Below the pieces are notes generated by a model. That model was given only the letters and a program-made list of their open reading frames with translations. It was not told where the DNA came from and ran no database searches. A program made the translations under genes and the position numbers. From Minicystis rosea (lineage in GTDB: Bacteria; Myxococcota_A; Polyangia; Polyangiales; Polyangiaceae), in assembly GCA_001931535.1 (NCBI GenBank), contig CP016211.1, positions 13,717,501 through 13,781,500 of the forward strand: a DNA stretch of 64,000 nucleotides, read 5' to 3'. Shown here piece after piece: positions 38,171 through 46,415 of this stretch; the first letter of the stretch is position 1, and each line of letters begins with the position of its first letter.

Positions 38171-39370
38171 TCACGGGCACGGCGCTGCTTCGGCGAGCGC
38201 CGGCGGCACCGGCAACAGTCGATCGAGCACCGCTTGTCCGTCGGGCGGCAAACGATTCACCGCCTCGACCCCACGATCCTCGTACGTCCCCGGCTTCGGA
38301 AAATCCTCGCGAAAATACGACGAATACTGCGTCGGCTTGATCACGATCCCCGTTCGATCCGAAAAGCTCCGCTCGCCTGCCTTGTTCATCAAGCTCTGTG
38401 GCAGCCGATCGTGACAGCGCCACGAACGTCGCTCGCCGCGGTTGTCGCAGCCGAGCAGTTGATGCCCAATCTCGTGCGCGAGCAGCTCACCCATCGCGCG
38501 CCCGACGATGGTCGCATAGAGCTCGGCGCTCTCCTCGTCGGAAAGCAAGCGCTCGCGGCGCTTCACGATCGCCGCCATCGTGTCCGGATGACGCGCGAAG
38601 ATCGCCGGGCACGCATGCACGGGCGATCGATCGAGCCTCCGCGTCCCGTCGCCTTCGCCATAGCCGCCGAACTCGGTGTTGAGCAGGCTCGATCGCGGCG
38701 TCACGCAGCGCCGCAGATCTCCATGCAACGTCGCCTGGATGAAGCCGCCGGGCGGCAGCCCCTCGGGGATCGGCTCGCCGAAGCCGGCTTGGAGCACGAG
38801 CCGCAGGTTCACGCGTGCATAGATGGACGCGATCACCCGCCTCGCTTCCGAAAGCACCGCGCGCTCGCGTCCTCTCAACCCGAACGCATGATCGAGAACG
38901 GCCTCGAAATCCGCGTCGGCCGAGACCACGACGAACATCGGCACCGAGATCAACGCCGACGTCTCCTCCGCATCGGGCGCGCCCGGCTCTCCCACGATGA
39001 ACTGCACCAGCGTCGGCCCCGGCTCTCCCGCGACCAGCGTGAGCGTTCCGTCTCGGCCTTCTTCGAGCTGCACCGCTCCCGGTCGTGACGAATGCCAGCG
39101 CCCATGGGGCACCGGCTCGCGAAAGCGAAAGGGGAGTATCGTGCGTGTCGCCGGCGCGCCCGTCATCGGTGCAAAGGATCGTTGCGCTGCCGTGGCCTTC
39201 GCGAGATCGATGCGTCGGGAGCAGGGCGCCGCGCGGAGCCCTTCGGTTCCGTCGGGGCTCACCGGCGCGCGCCCGGGGAGCGGCGTTGGTGGTGCGCTCG
39301 GTGGTGTGGGCGGCGGCGGCGACGAGCACGCGACCACGAGAGCCGTCAGCGCCGCAAGCCGTCGATGCAC
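38171..39370 (-). CDS. Lipoprotein zinc metalloprotease-like protein (HEIGH motif)
   Basis: 399 residues with a lipoprotein signal (LTALVVACSS) and a Pro-rich linker. The zinc-binding helix is MGELLAHEIGHQLLGCD near residue 300. Cysteine pairs nearby (RRCV, HACP, GCDN, WRCH) suggest disulphide bonds outside the cytoplasm. The third zinc ligand is not obvious. The region ARVNLRLVLQAGFG before it recalls the edge strand of metzincin-type proteases. The family is not recognised beyond that. It converges with the LysR gene (14 bases apart). Confidence 0.78.
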   Translation of the reverse strand: MHRRLAALTALVVACSSPPPPTPPSAPPTPLPGRAPVSPDGTEGLRAAPCSRRIDLAKATAAQRSFAPMTGAPATRTILPFRFREPVPHGRWHSSRPGAVQLEEGRDGTLTLVAGEPGPTLVQFIVGEPGAPDAEETSALISVPMFVVVSADADFEAVLDHAFGLRGRERAVLSEARRVIASIYARVNLRLVLQAGFGEPIPEGLPPGGFIQATLHGDLRRCVTPRSSLLNTEFGGYGEGDGTRRLDRSPVHACPAIFARHPDTMAAIVKRRERLLSDEESAELYATIVGRAMGELLAHEIGHQLLGCDNRGERRSWRCHDRLPQSLMNKAGERSFSDRTGIVIKPTQYSSYFREDFPKPGTYEDRGVEAVNRLPPDGQAVLDRLLPVPPALAEAAPCP

Positions 39371-39480
39371 CGCCGAAGCATAGCGTCATCGCCCGTTCGG
39401 TCGGAGCAAGGTTCGGCGACCTTCCTCGTCGACGTCATGGCCTGTCGCAACGTCGATGCATGCAGGCTCCAAATGGCGCG

Positions 39481-39515
39481 AAGGCTGCGCGGCTTCATCG
39501 AAGCGGCGCAGCCTT
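39481..39515 (-). terminator. Long hairpin after the WxxGxW lipoprotein gene
   Basis: AAGGCTGCGC (39481-39490) pairs with GCGCAGCCTT (39506-39515). Inside, GCTTC (39492-39496) pairs with GAAGC (39500-39504) around a three-base loop, with one G-G mismatch between the stems. It lies 25 bases beyond the stop of the minus-strand gene ending at 39541, so it is its likely terminator, though only three T follow. Confidence 0.6.
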
Positions 39516-39540
39516 CGGAGATCGGGATTCGCTGTTGTGA

Positions 39541-39951
39541 TTAGCGGCGGACCCAGCGGCCGGGGATGTAGGCCCAGCGGCTGGAACGACGCTCCCAGCG
39601 CGGGCCGACGTACTCGTAACGATCACGGCGCGGCTCCCAACGGCCCGCGATCCAAACGTGGTCTCGACCGTTCCAGCGCCAGTAACCGTTCGCCCAGAAG
39701 TGCCGATCGCTCGGCGCCCGCCCCGGGGTCTCGTAGCGCGGCGCCGGCGGCTGCCGCGGAGCATAGTAGTGGAAGCGAAGCGAGTTCTGCTCGACGCCCG
39801 GCGTCGTGCTCTCCTCCGTCGGCGCGCTGGCAACGGACTCTTCGGGAGCCACCGCGTCGTCACCCTGGCCGCCACCCCTCTTGCACCCCATCGCGCTGAA
39901 AGCGCCGACCATCATCACCATCGCCACCAGGGTCTTGCCGTTGAGCTTCAT
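39541..39951 (-). CDS. WxxGxW-repeat lipoprotein
   Basis: 136 residues with a lipoprotein signal (MVGAFSAMGCKR). After an acidic linker, the C-terminal 75 residues carry aromatic repeats: FWANGYWRWNGRDHVW, then AGRWEPRRDRYEYV and WAYIPGRWVRR. This is the YXWGXW/BcpO-type repeat found in small envelope proteins of many proteobacteria and myxobacteria, function unknown. It is transcribed alone; a strong hairpin follows. Confidence 0.8.
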   Translation of the reverse strand: MKLNGKTLVAMVMMVGAFSAMGCKRGGGQGDDAVAPEESVASAPTEESTTPGVEQNSLRFHYYAPRQPPAPRYETPGRAPSDRHFWANGYWRWNGRDHVWIAGRWEPRRDRYEYVGPRWERRSSRWAYIPGRWVRR

Positions 39952-40249
39952 TGTCGCCTCGCCTTTCCTAGCGTCGTTCCGGTTGTGTCGGCCCGCTCAG
40001 CAATGACCGGGCCATTTTGGAATCAGGCTGAAGAGCACGATTTCCGCGTCATTTCGCGGGGCGACTCCGAGGATACCGTAACGACCGGCGTAACAGGAGC
40101 CGAACTTGGCCGTCACAGCGCGCGCCTGTAGGCGTAACAACCGCGCTGGTAACCATCGAGACCAGACGAGGAGAATGGAGACGTGGGGAGCCGTGATTCG
40201 AAGAGCGCCGTGCGCGCTCACGAGGGCGCATGAAAGGTGTATGCGTGCC
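39952..40249. other. Intergenic stretch of slightly lower GC
   Basis: About 300 bases between the WxxGxW gene's start and the end of the GMC oxidoreductase gene. A 74-residue open frame on the minus strand (39997-40221) has no ribosome-binding site or recognisable motif, so I do not call it. The promoter of the lipoprotein gene should lie at the left side. Confidence 0.4.
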
Positions 40250-42493
40250 TCACGCGGCGCGCTGGATCCGGCGGAGATTGTCGGCGTAAAAGCTCCAGAA
40301 ATCGAGCCAGGCGCGTTGGGCCACAGCGGCGTTGTCGGCGCGGGTGGTGCGCATCGAGGCGGCCAACGAGAGCACGCCGAAGAGGCCGTCGCGGAGCACG
40401 CCGCGGCCGATCACGAGCGTGCGATCGTCCTCGGGACCGATGATGAATGCCAACGTGGTGTTCTCGGCCCAGGCGCGGAGACCGGGGGCCGCGCGCAGCG
40501 TCTTGGTGCCGCGCAGCGCGAGAAGGACACCGTCTTGGCTTCGGAAGGGCAGGGTATAGCGAATGACCTGCTCGGGGGCGCCGGCGACGAAGGGGCTCCA
40601 CACACCATTTTCGATGTCGGCGCCTGCGGGAGCCGTGAGCCCTTCGATGACGATGGTGCCCGTGAGGATGGCGACGTGCGCGGGATCGGCGATGAAGCGA
40701 TCGACGTCGTCGATCGTGATGCGCAAGGCGCAGCGCGCGGGAGCGGCGGGTGCGGTGGATTCGGCTCTTTCCCAAGAGCCGTTCATACGCTCGCGGAAGG
40801 TGAGCCCGATGGCCGGCGTATCGGGGGGACGCGTGCCGGGAGAGGGCACGGAGACAGCGGTCAAAGGATCGATGAAGGGCACGATTCGAGAGCGCTCGGG
40901 CGGTGCCCATGCCGGCTCGCCCAGCGCACGACGGATGATGGACTCGATGTTTCGCTCGGCGACGGCAGCGATGGTGTGTGCGGGGTTCACTCCGGTGGCG
41001 CGCGGGAGAATGGCACCATCGAGGACGTAGAGACCGGGATGGCCGAACACCTCGCCGTGCGCGTCGGTCACGCCGTCTGCGGCGCTGTCGCCCATCACGC
41101 AACCACCGAGGCTGTGCACCGTGACGGGCTGACGCAGGAGGCGCCAAAAGGGGTTGGCGCGGAACGTCCCGCCGAGGTGGGCCGCGAGATCGCGCATCAG
41201 GCGCTCTTCCAAGCTGTAGATTCCGAGGTTTTCGGGGACATCCCATTTCAGATCGAGAGAGCCGTCGGCGAGCAGGGTCATTCGACCATTGGCCAGATCG
41301 CGACCCATGGCCAGGAACACGGCCGCTCCATCCATGAACCCATCGGAGAAGAGCGCGGCGGAGGGGCGGGCTGCTTCGGCGGCGGCGCGCAGCTCTCTGG
41401 CGACCTCGGATCGCACGGTGGGTGTCGATGTGCCGTTGCACTTCTGCAATCCCACGGGGAGAGGTTTGATGTGGGCGACGAGCGGCCAGAGGATGCGGGG
41501 AAAGCCGCCGTCTTCGATGAGGAACCAAGCGCCGTCGCCGTCACCACATCGGTCGTAGAGGAGCGCGGTCGTGATGGTCGGCCCTGCGTCGGGGACGACG
41601 GGAGGATCGGTGTCGAAGGCGAAGGCCAAGAGATCCCCATTGCCCGAATAGCGCTCGCCGAGCCGTTCACTCACACGGCGGAGGGCGCCGCGGGCGCGCG
41701 AGCGGAGGAGCAGCTCGGTGGAGCCGAGCGCGCCGGCGCAGACGAAGACCCAATCGGCCGAGAGCGCGCGCTCTTGGTCTTGCCCATGATCGCGATAGAT
41801 CACGTGATATCCAGGGACGCCTCGGCGCGGCTCGATCCAAAGGGCTTCATGCTCGGTGAGCATGTTCGCGCCGGCGCGCTCGGCGAGCGCGAGGTAGTTG
41901 AGATCGAGGGTGTTCTTCGCGCGCTCGGGGCAACCGATGATGCACTCGCCGCAATGGGTGCAGCCGCGTTGATGGACACCGAATCGGTTGGGCCCGGGCT
42001 CGGACGCGAAGTTGACGGCGAGCGGTGGACGGATGAGCTCGGAGCCGCGATCGAGCGCAGCGGCGGCGTCGGTCATGCGCCCGGTTCGCGGGGGCACGCC
42101 GCGGGGAGAGCGGTCGATGGGTTGGATATCGAGCATGTAGGCGACGAGATCGTAATAAGGGTCGAGCGCCTCTCGACTGTAGCCGTCGGGCCACGAAGCC
42201 TCGAATACCGCGGCCGGCGCGCGCAGATGGACGTTGGCATAGATGAGCGAGCCCCCTCCGTAGCCCGCGGACTGGACCACTTGGACCTCCGAGACGGGCC
42301 GAACGTCGAAGAGCCCCCGGCTCGCGCTCCAAAGCCACTCGGTGGGCTTGCCCCGCGGGAAGCCCGGCGCCTCTCCATCGTAGCGGCGTCCCCGCTCGAG
42401 CACCGTGACCGCGAATCCCGCCTGCGCCAAACGGCACGACGCGACGGCCCCACCAAAGCCCGTACCGATGACGACCGCGTGCGGCAAAGCCAT
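40250..42493 (-). CDS. GMC-family FAD oxidoreductase with Cys cluster and extra C-terminal domain
   Basis: 747 residues. The start at 42493 has GAGGT ten bases upstream. FAD-binding VIGTGFGGAVAS is at residues 8-19 and VLERG follows. GMC core signatures are GYGGGSLIYANV, CAGALGSTELLLRS, and the C-terminal HSLGGCVMG with a GVNPAHTI catalytic region, closest to cholesterol-oxidase-like members. At 178-188, CTHCGECIIGC is a C-x2-C-x2-C-x3-C cluster that could bind iron-sulphur. Residues about 585-747 are an added domain (LRITIDDVDRF, IRYTLPFRSQDG) also found in the patatin at 51897. It is the last gene of the six-gene array. The substrate may be a sterol or other lipid alcohol. Confidence 0.87.
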   Translation of the reverse strand: MALPHAVVIGTGFGGAVASCRLAQAGFAVTVLERGRRYDGEAPGFPRGKPTEWLWSASRGLFDVRPVSEVQVVQSAGYGGGSLIYANVHLRAPAAVFEASWPDGYSREALDPYYDLVAYMLDIQPIDRSPRGVPPRTGRMTDAAAALDRGSELIRPPLAVNFASEPGPNRFGVHQRGCTHCGECIIGCPERAKNTLDLNYLALAERAGANMLTEHEALWIEPRRGVPGYHVIYRDHGQDQERALSADWVFVCAGALGSTELLLRSRARGALRRVSERLGERYSGNGDLLAFAFDTDPPVVPDAGPTITTALLYDRCGDGDGAWFLIEDGGFPRILWPLVAHIKPLPVGLQKCNGTSTPTVRSEVARELRAAAEAARPSAALFSDGFMDGAAVFLAMGRDLANGRMTLLADGSLDLKWDVPENLGIYSLEERLMRDLAAHLGGTFRANPFWRLLRQPVTVHSLGGCVMGDSAADGVTDAHGEVFGHPGLYVLDGAILPRATGVNPAHTIAAVAERNIESIIRRALGEPAWAPPERSRIVPFIDPLTAVSVPSPGTRPPDTPAIGLTFRERMNGSWERAESTAPAAPARCALRITIDDVDRFIADPAHVAILTGTIVIEGLTAPAGADIENGVWSPFVAGAPEQVIRYTLPFRSQDGVLLALRGTKTLRAAPGLRAWAENTTLAFIIGPEDDRTLVIGRGVLRDGLFGVLSLAASMRTTRADNAAVAQRAWLDFWSFYADNLRRIQRAA

Positions 42494-42654
42494 GGGATGA
42501 CCTCGTTTCCTCGGACGAATGCGCCTTGGAAGCGGTTCATGAGGTCGGGCGACGGGAGCCGTCAAGTCGGCCGCTGGGGAGCCGTGCTCATCGGAGCGCG
42601 GAAAGGGCCGCTCGATTGGCTCTGACGAGCGAGCGGGCGCAGGCCAACGCGGCT

Positions 42655-45600
42655 TCAGCGGTGCTCGATGAAGGAGGAAGCAGGGGAGCGGCCGTGGCTT
42701 CGGTCGCAGGCCTCGTAGTCTGCGCGCGCTTTGGCCGGATCGTCGCCGAAGTAGGTGACGCGCAGCGATGGCGTGAGACAATCCTCGTTCGCGTTTTGCA
42801 GGATGTGGATCAGATCTGGTATCGACCAGGTCCACGTCTTGACCGCGTTTTCATCTGAGATGCTCATGAGCTGAAGCTGATTGGGGATGAATGTTACGGA
42901 CAAGATCGAATTCGTGTGCCCGCGGAATACGTAAGCGTTGCTGGATCGCTGTCCGAACCAGAGCCGCACCGTAGAATCGTCAGAACCTGTTGCAACCTGC
43001 CTGCCATCAGGGCTGAAGACAACATTCCAGACTGTGGCGTGATGGCCGATTAGGTCGACGGATTGGCCGCTTCCGTCCGCATTCCATATGCGGGCCGTGT
43101 TGTCGGAAGATCCGGTGACGACCCTTTGACCATCCGGGCTGAATGCAGCGGACACCACTGGACTCTTGTGATTGCGAAAAGTGCTAATGGACTGGCCGCT
43201 GGTTGAATCCCACACCCTAGCGGTGCGGTCATCCGATCCGGTTGCGACTCTCCGACCATCATCGCTCCACACTGCAACCCACACCGACCTGTCGTGGCCG
43301 CGCAACGTGAGCAGTGTTTGGCCAGTTTCAGCGCTCCAAATGCGTGCCGTGGTGTCGACTGATCCGGTAACAATGCGTTTGCCATCAGGGCTGAAAGCCG
43401 CGCTACGGACGGCTCCTTCGTGGCCGCGGAGGGTGAAAAGCTCGCTGAGGTTTGAGGCGTCGAGCACTCGGGCGGTGCCATCCTCCGACGCAGTGACGAT
43501 CCGCCTGCCGTTGGGGCTCCACCGTGCTGACAGGACAGGAGCGTCATGTATCTTGCGATTGGCAAGAACTCGCCCGGTGATGGACCATACTCTTACGTGG
43601 CCATTTTGGTGCGTTTCGAGGAAACGGTCGAGTTTGGGGCTGAACACGGACGAAGTGGAGGCGGGGCCATGTATGCGCGTCATGGCCTGCTGAATGTCGA
43701 CGGCGGACCACACTCGCGCTGTTCGATCCACAGATGCGGTGACAATTCGTGAGCCATCGCTATTGAAACGCGCGCTCCAGACATTGGCTTCATGCCCCAT
43801 CAGGATGACAGGCTCACCATCGTCGTCAGCGCGCCACACTCGTGCGGTTCCGTCGATGGATGCGGTGACGATGCGAGTGCTGTCGGGGCTGAAGGATGCG
43901 CTCTCCACAGTGTTCTGATGGCCGCGGAGTACGGAGGTTTCGGTGCCATCCGTGGCATTCCACACGCGAGCCGTCCAGTCGTCGGATGTTGTGACGACCT
44001 GCTTCCCCTTGGAGTCAAATCGTGCGCTGCTGACTACCTCGTCATGACCGCGCAGAACTAGGGGCGAGCCAGAGCCGTCGGCGTTCCAGACGCGGGCTGT
44101 GTGATCCCGAGAGGCCGTGACGATTCTTCTGCCATCGGGGCTCCACTCCGCAGCTGTAACAGCCTTCTGATGACCGTGGAGGATAACTGATTTGCCCGAT
44201 CCATCAGCAGTCCAAACGCGCGCAGTGTCGTCGAGGGACGCGGTGACGATCTTTGCGCCGTCCGGGCTCCACCGCGCTGAACGCACTTTGTCGGTATGGC
44301 CTCTTAGCTCGAGCGAAGGACCGGAGCCGTCGGCATTCCACACTCGCGCAGTACCGTCATAGGAGGCGGTTGCGATTCTTGTCCCGTCAGGGCTGAACTG
44401 TGCCGAGCGAACGATGCTCGTATGTCCCTTCAAAACGGCTAGCTCGTGACCATTGCGAGCGTCCCAGATTCTTGCGGTACCATCGTACGAGGCGGTGACG
44501 ATTCGTTCACCGTCAGGGCTGAAGGACGCGGAACAGAGCTCACCAGTGTGGCCGCGCAAGATAAGGGGGGCTCCACCGTCGTCAGAGTTCCACACCCGCG
44601 CGGTGCCGTCCACCGAGGACGTGACGACTCGTTGCCCATCCCGGCTGAACTCGGCGGTGACCACGTCACCCGTGTGCCCGCGGAGCGTCGCCCGTAGGTG
44701 GTTCTTTTGCAGGGCTTCGTTGGCCAGATCAATCCAGCCAGGTCTCTCGCGAGGGGATGTTACCTTGAGTAACATCTTCATTGCCCATGCTGGTTGGTTG
44801 TGCGCCAAGAGCTCACGCGCGTTGGCCAGCATGGACATGTCCAAGAGGGCCTTCTGCGCCCTTGTTGCTGCTTTGCCATTTCGCCAGGCGAGCAGTCCAA
44901 GCGTTCCAGTGACGCCTGCGATTGCGATCGCGAACAGCGCGCCGATGATCCACCATCGCCGTCTGACATTCTCCCGCTCTGACCTGCGGAGCTTCCGGCT
45001 TGCGGTGAGGAACTGCTCCTCAATCGGTGTTAGCTCACCCTTGTGGTCTTTCGCCCAGCGCTCGGCCTCCGTCAGCGCCGGGCCCCGCAGACAGAGCGCC
45101 TCGTCGCGGCCTCGCTCTTCCCACAGCGCGGCTTGGGCTTCGGCGAGGTTCAAGTGCTCACGGCGCCAAGCCGCGTTGTTGCGCTGGATGGGCTTGACCA
45201 AGCGATCGTGGGCGAGCTCGATCCAATCGACGCCGCGGCGCATGTCCTGCCGGAGGATGTAAGCGGCGATGAGGGCGTCCACCGAGGCGTCCGGAACGCC
45301 GGGATCGCGCTCGCCGTAGCGCATCACCTGGCTGCGCACGCCTGCTTTGGTGATGAGGGCTTGCTCGATCCAGGCTCGGATTCGGCGCTCGTTCGCGCCC
45401 GGGCGGGACGCGGCGCCCTCCACGGCCGTTGCATAGTAATCGGCGAGGGCGACATCGACGCTCTCCACGGCGTCGATGTCGTTCTCGGTGATCTCTTTCA
45501 TGTCGGGGCCGCGCCGGAGCCAGAGTCGATGACAGACCACCTGGAGGGCGACGGGCTCGACCGTGGGACCGAGCTTGCGCTCGGCCACGCCGCCGACGCG

Positions 45601-46299
45601 AGGCACGGTGACGGTGCGCAGCTCCTGCACCAGCTTTTCTGCAGCCGCGTCGGTGAATGGCACACCGGCGTCGGAGGCAGGATGGATGATGGCCTCACGG
45701 GCCTCGTCGGGGCCGAGAAAGTCGAGGCGGTAGGTGCTGCGCAGGTGGGTCGGGATCAGAAGGCGGTAAGGCACCAGCGCGCCGACGTACTCGTCGCGAA
45801 GCGACAGGATGGCCCAGAGCCTGCGATTTTGCAGCGCCTGGCCGAGCGCCTGGAAGAACGCGAGCCGTTCGGCCTCTGCGGTGGGATCGACGGTGAGGAT
45901 CTCCTCGAACTGATCGATGATGAGGACCGTGCCGATGGCCTCGGTGTCCTTGGTGGTGACCGATCCGAGGACGCTGCCGAGCGTGTCGGTGGCGGAGGCA
46001 TCGTGATCGAGGGCGTCGAGGAGGCTCTCGACATATCGATTCCGAGGGGGCGTCGCGCCTGCCGGGAGGCCGACGCGGGCGATGGGCAGGACGGTGAAGC
46101 CCTCTTCACGGAGCTTGTCGATGACGCCGCCGCGCCCTTGGAGGAGGGATGTCTTTCCGGCGCCGGAGGGCGAATGGAGGACGACGATGCGTTCGGCGAT
46201 GACGAGGGCGACGAGGTCGCGCAGCGCCAGATCACGGCCGAAGAGCCGCTCTCCGGCGGTGAAGGGGCGGGCCCCCACATAGGGATTCGCGTCACCCAT
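42655..46299 (-). CDS. STAND NTPase with transmembrane helix and about 15 WD40 repeats
   Basis: 1214 residues; ATG 46299 is preceded by GAGGT. The NTPase (nSTAND1-like) has NPYVGARPF, Walker A SPSGAGKTS at 43-51 and Walker B LIIDQFEEI at 126-134, then a winged-helix region ending ELAHDRLVKPIQRNN. A single membrane helix lies at about 448-471 (WWIIGALFAIAIAGVTG). From about 533 come 15 WD40 blades, most reading RGH, then SPDG, TAS and DGTARVW; blade 9 is degenerate. Blades 3-5 share ADGSG and are nearly identical. The part after about nt 45000 toward the 3' end (42655-45000) has much lower GC than the NTPase part. Family members sense a signal by the repeats and switch effectors on by ATP-driven oligomerisation. 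Confidence 0.92.
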   Translation of the reverse strand: MGDANPYVGARPFTAGERLFGRDLALRDLVALVIAERIVVLHSPSGAGKTSLLQGRGGVIDKLREEGFTVLPIARVGLPAGATPPRNRYVESLLDALDHDASATDTLGSVLGSVTTKDTEAIGTVLIIDQFEEILTVDPTAEAERLAFFQALGQALQNRRLWAILSLRDEYVGALVPYRLLIPTHLRSTYRLDFLGPDEAREAIIHPASDAGVPFTDAAAEKLVQELRTVTVPRVGGVAERKLGPTVEPVALQVVCHRLWLRRGPDMKEITENDIDAVESVDVALADYYATAVEGAASRPGANERRIRAWIEQALITKAGVRSQVMRYGERDPGVPDASVDALIAAYILRQDMRRGVDWIELAHDRLVKPIQRNNAAWRREHLNLAEAQAALWEERGRDEALCLRGPALTEAERWAKDHKGELTPIEEQFLTASRKLRRSERENVRRRWWIIGALFAIAIAGVTGTLGLLAWRNGKAATRAQKALLDMSMLANARELLAHNQPAWAMKMLLKVTSPRERPGWIDLANEALQKNHLRATLRGHTGDVVTAEFSRDGQRVVTSSVDGTARVWNSDDGGAPLILRGHTGELCSASFSPDGERIVTASYDGTARIWDARNGHELAVLKGHTSIVRSAQFSPDGTRIATASYDGTARVWNADGSGPSLELRGHTDKVRSARWSPDGAKIVTASLDDTARVWTADGSGKSVILHGHQKAVTAAEWSPDGRRIVTASRDHTARVWNADGSGSPLVLRGHDEVVSSARFDSKGKQVVTTSDDWTARVWNATDGTETSVLRGHQNTVESASFSPDSTRIVTASIDGTARVWRADDDGEPVILMGHEANVWSARFNSDGSRIVTASVDRTARVWSAVDIQQAMTRIHGPASTSSVFSPKLDRFLETHQNGHVRVWSITGRVLANRKIHDAPVLSARWSPNGRRIVTASEDGTARVLDASNLSELFTLRGHEGAVRSAAFSPDGKRIVTGSVDTTARIWSAETGQTLLTLRGHDRSVWVAVWSDDGRRVATGSDDRTARVWDSTSGQSISTFRNHKSPVVSAAFSPDGQRVVTGSSDNTARIWNADGSGQSVDLIGHHATVWNVVFSPDGRQVATGSDDSTVRLWFGQRSSNAYVFRGHTNSILSVTFIPNQLQLMSISDENAVKTWTWSIPDLIHILQNANEDCLTPSLRVTYFGDDPAKARADYEACDRSHGRSPASSFIEHR

Positions 46300-46415
46300 C
46301 GAGGCACCTCGGGCGGCCGGACGGGCTCGGTCGCACGGCTCGGAGGACGATGGGGCGATGCACGCTGGGGGCTTTGCAGGGTTGGTGCCCAGAATGGATG
46401 ACTCGGCCTCTCCGG

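Noticed and set aside
39997..40221. 74-residue minus-strand frame as a small gene
   Set aside because: No ribosome-binding site, no recognisable motif, and a sequence typical of non-coding DNA.
40106..42625. 839-residue open frame on the plus strand
   Set aside because: Antisense to the GMC oxidoreductase, which has full family motifs and a good ribosome-binding site.
42655..44700. DNA repeat array that could be taken for CRISPR or tandem repeats
   Set aside because: The period of about 123 bases and the translation show WD40 blades; there are no short identical repeats with unique spacers. No CRISPR array was seen anywhere in the window.
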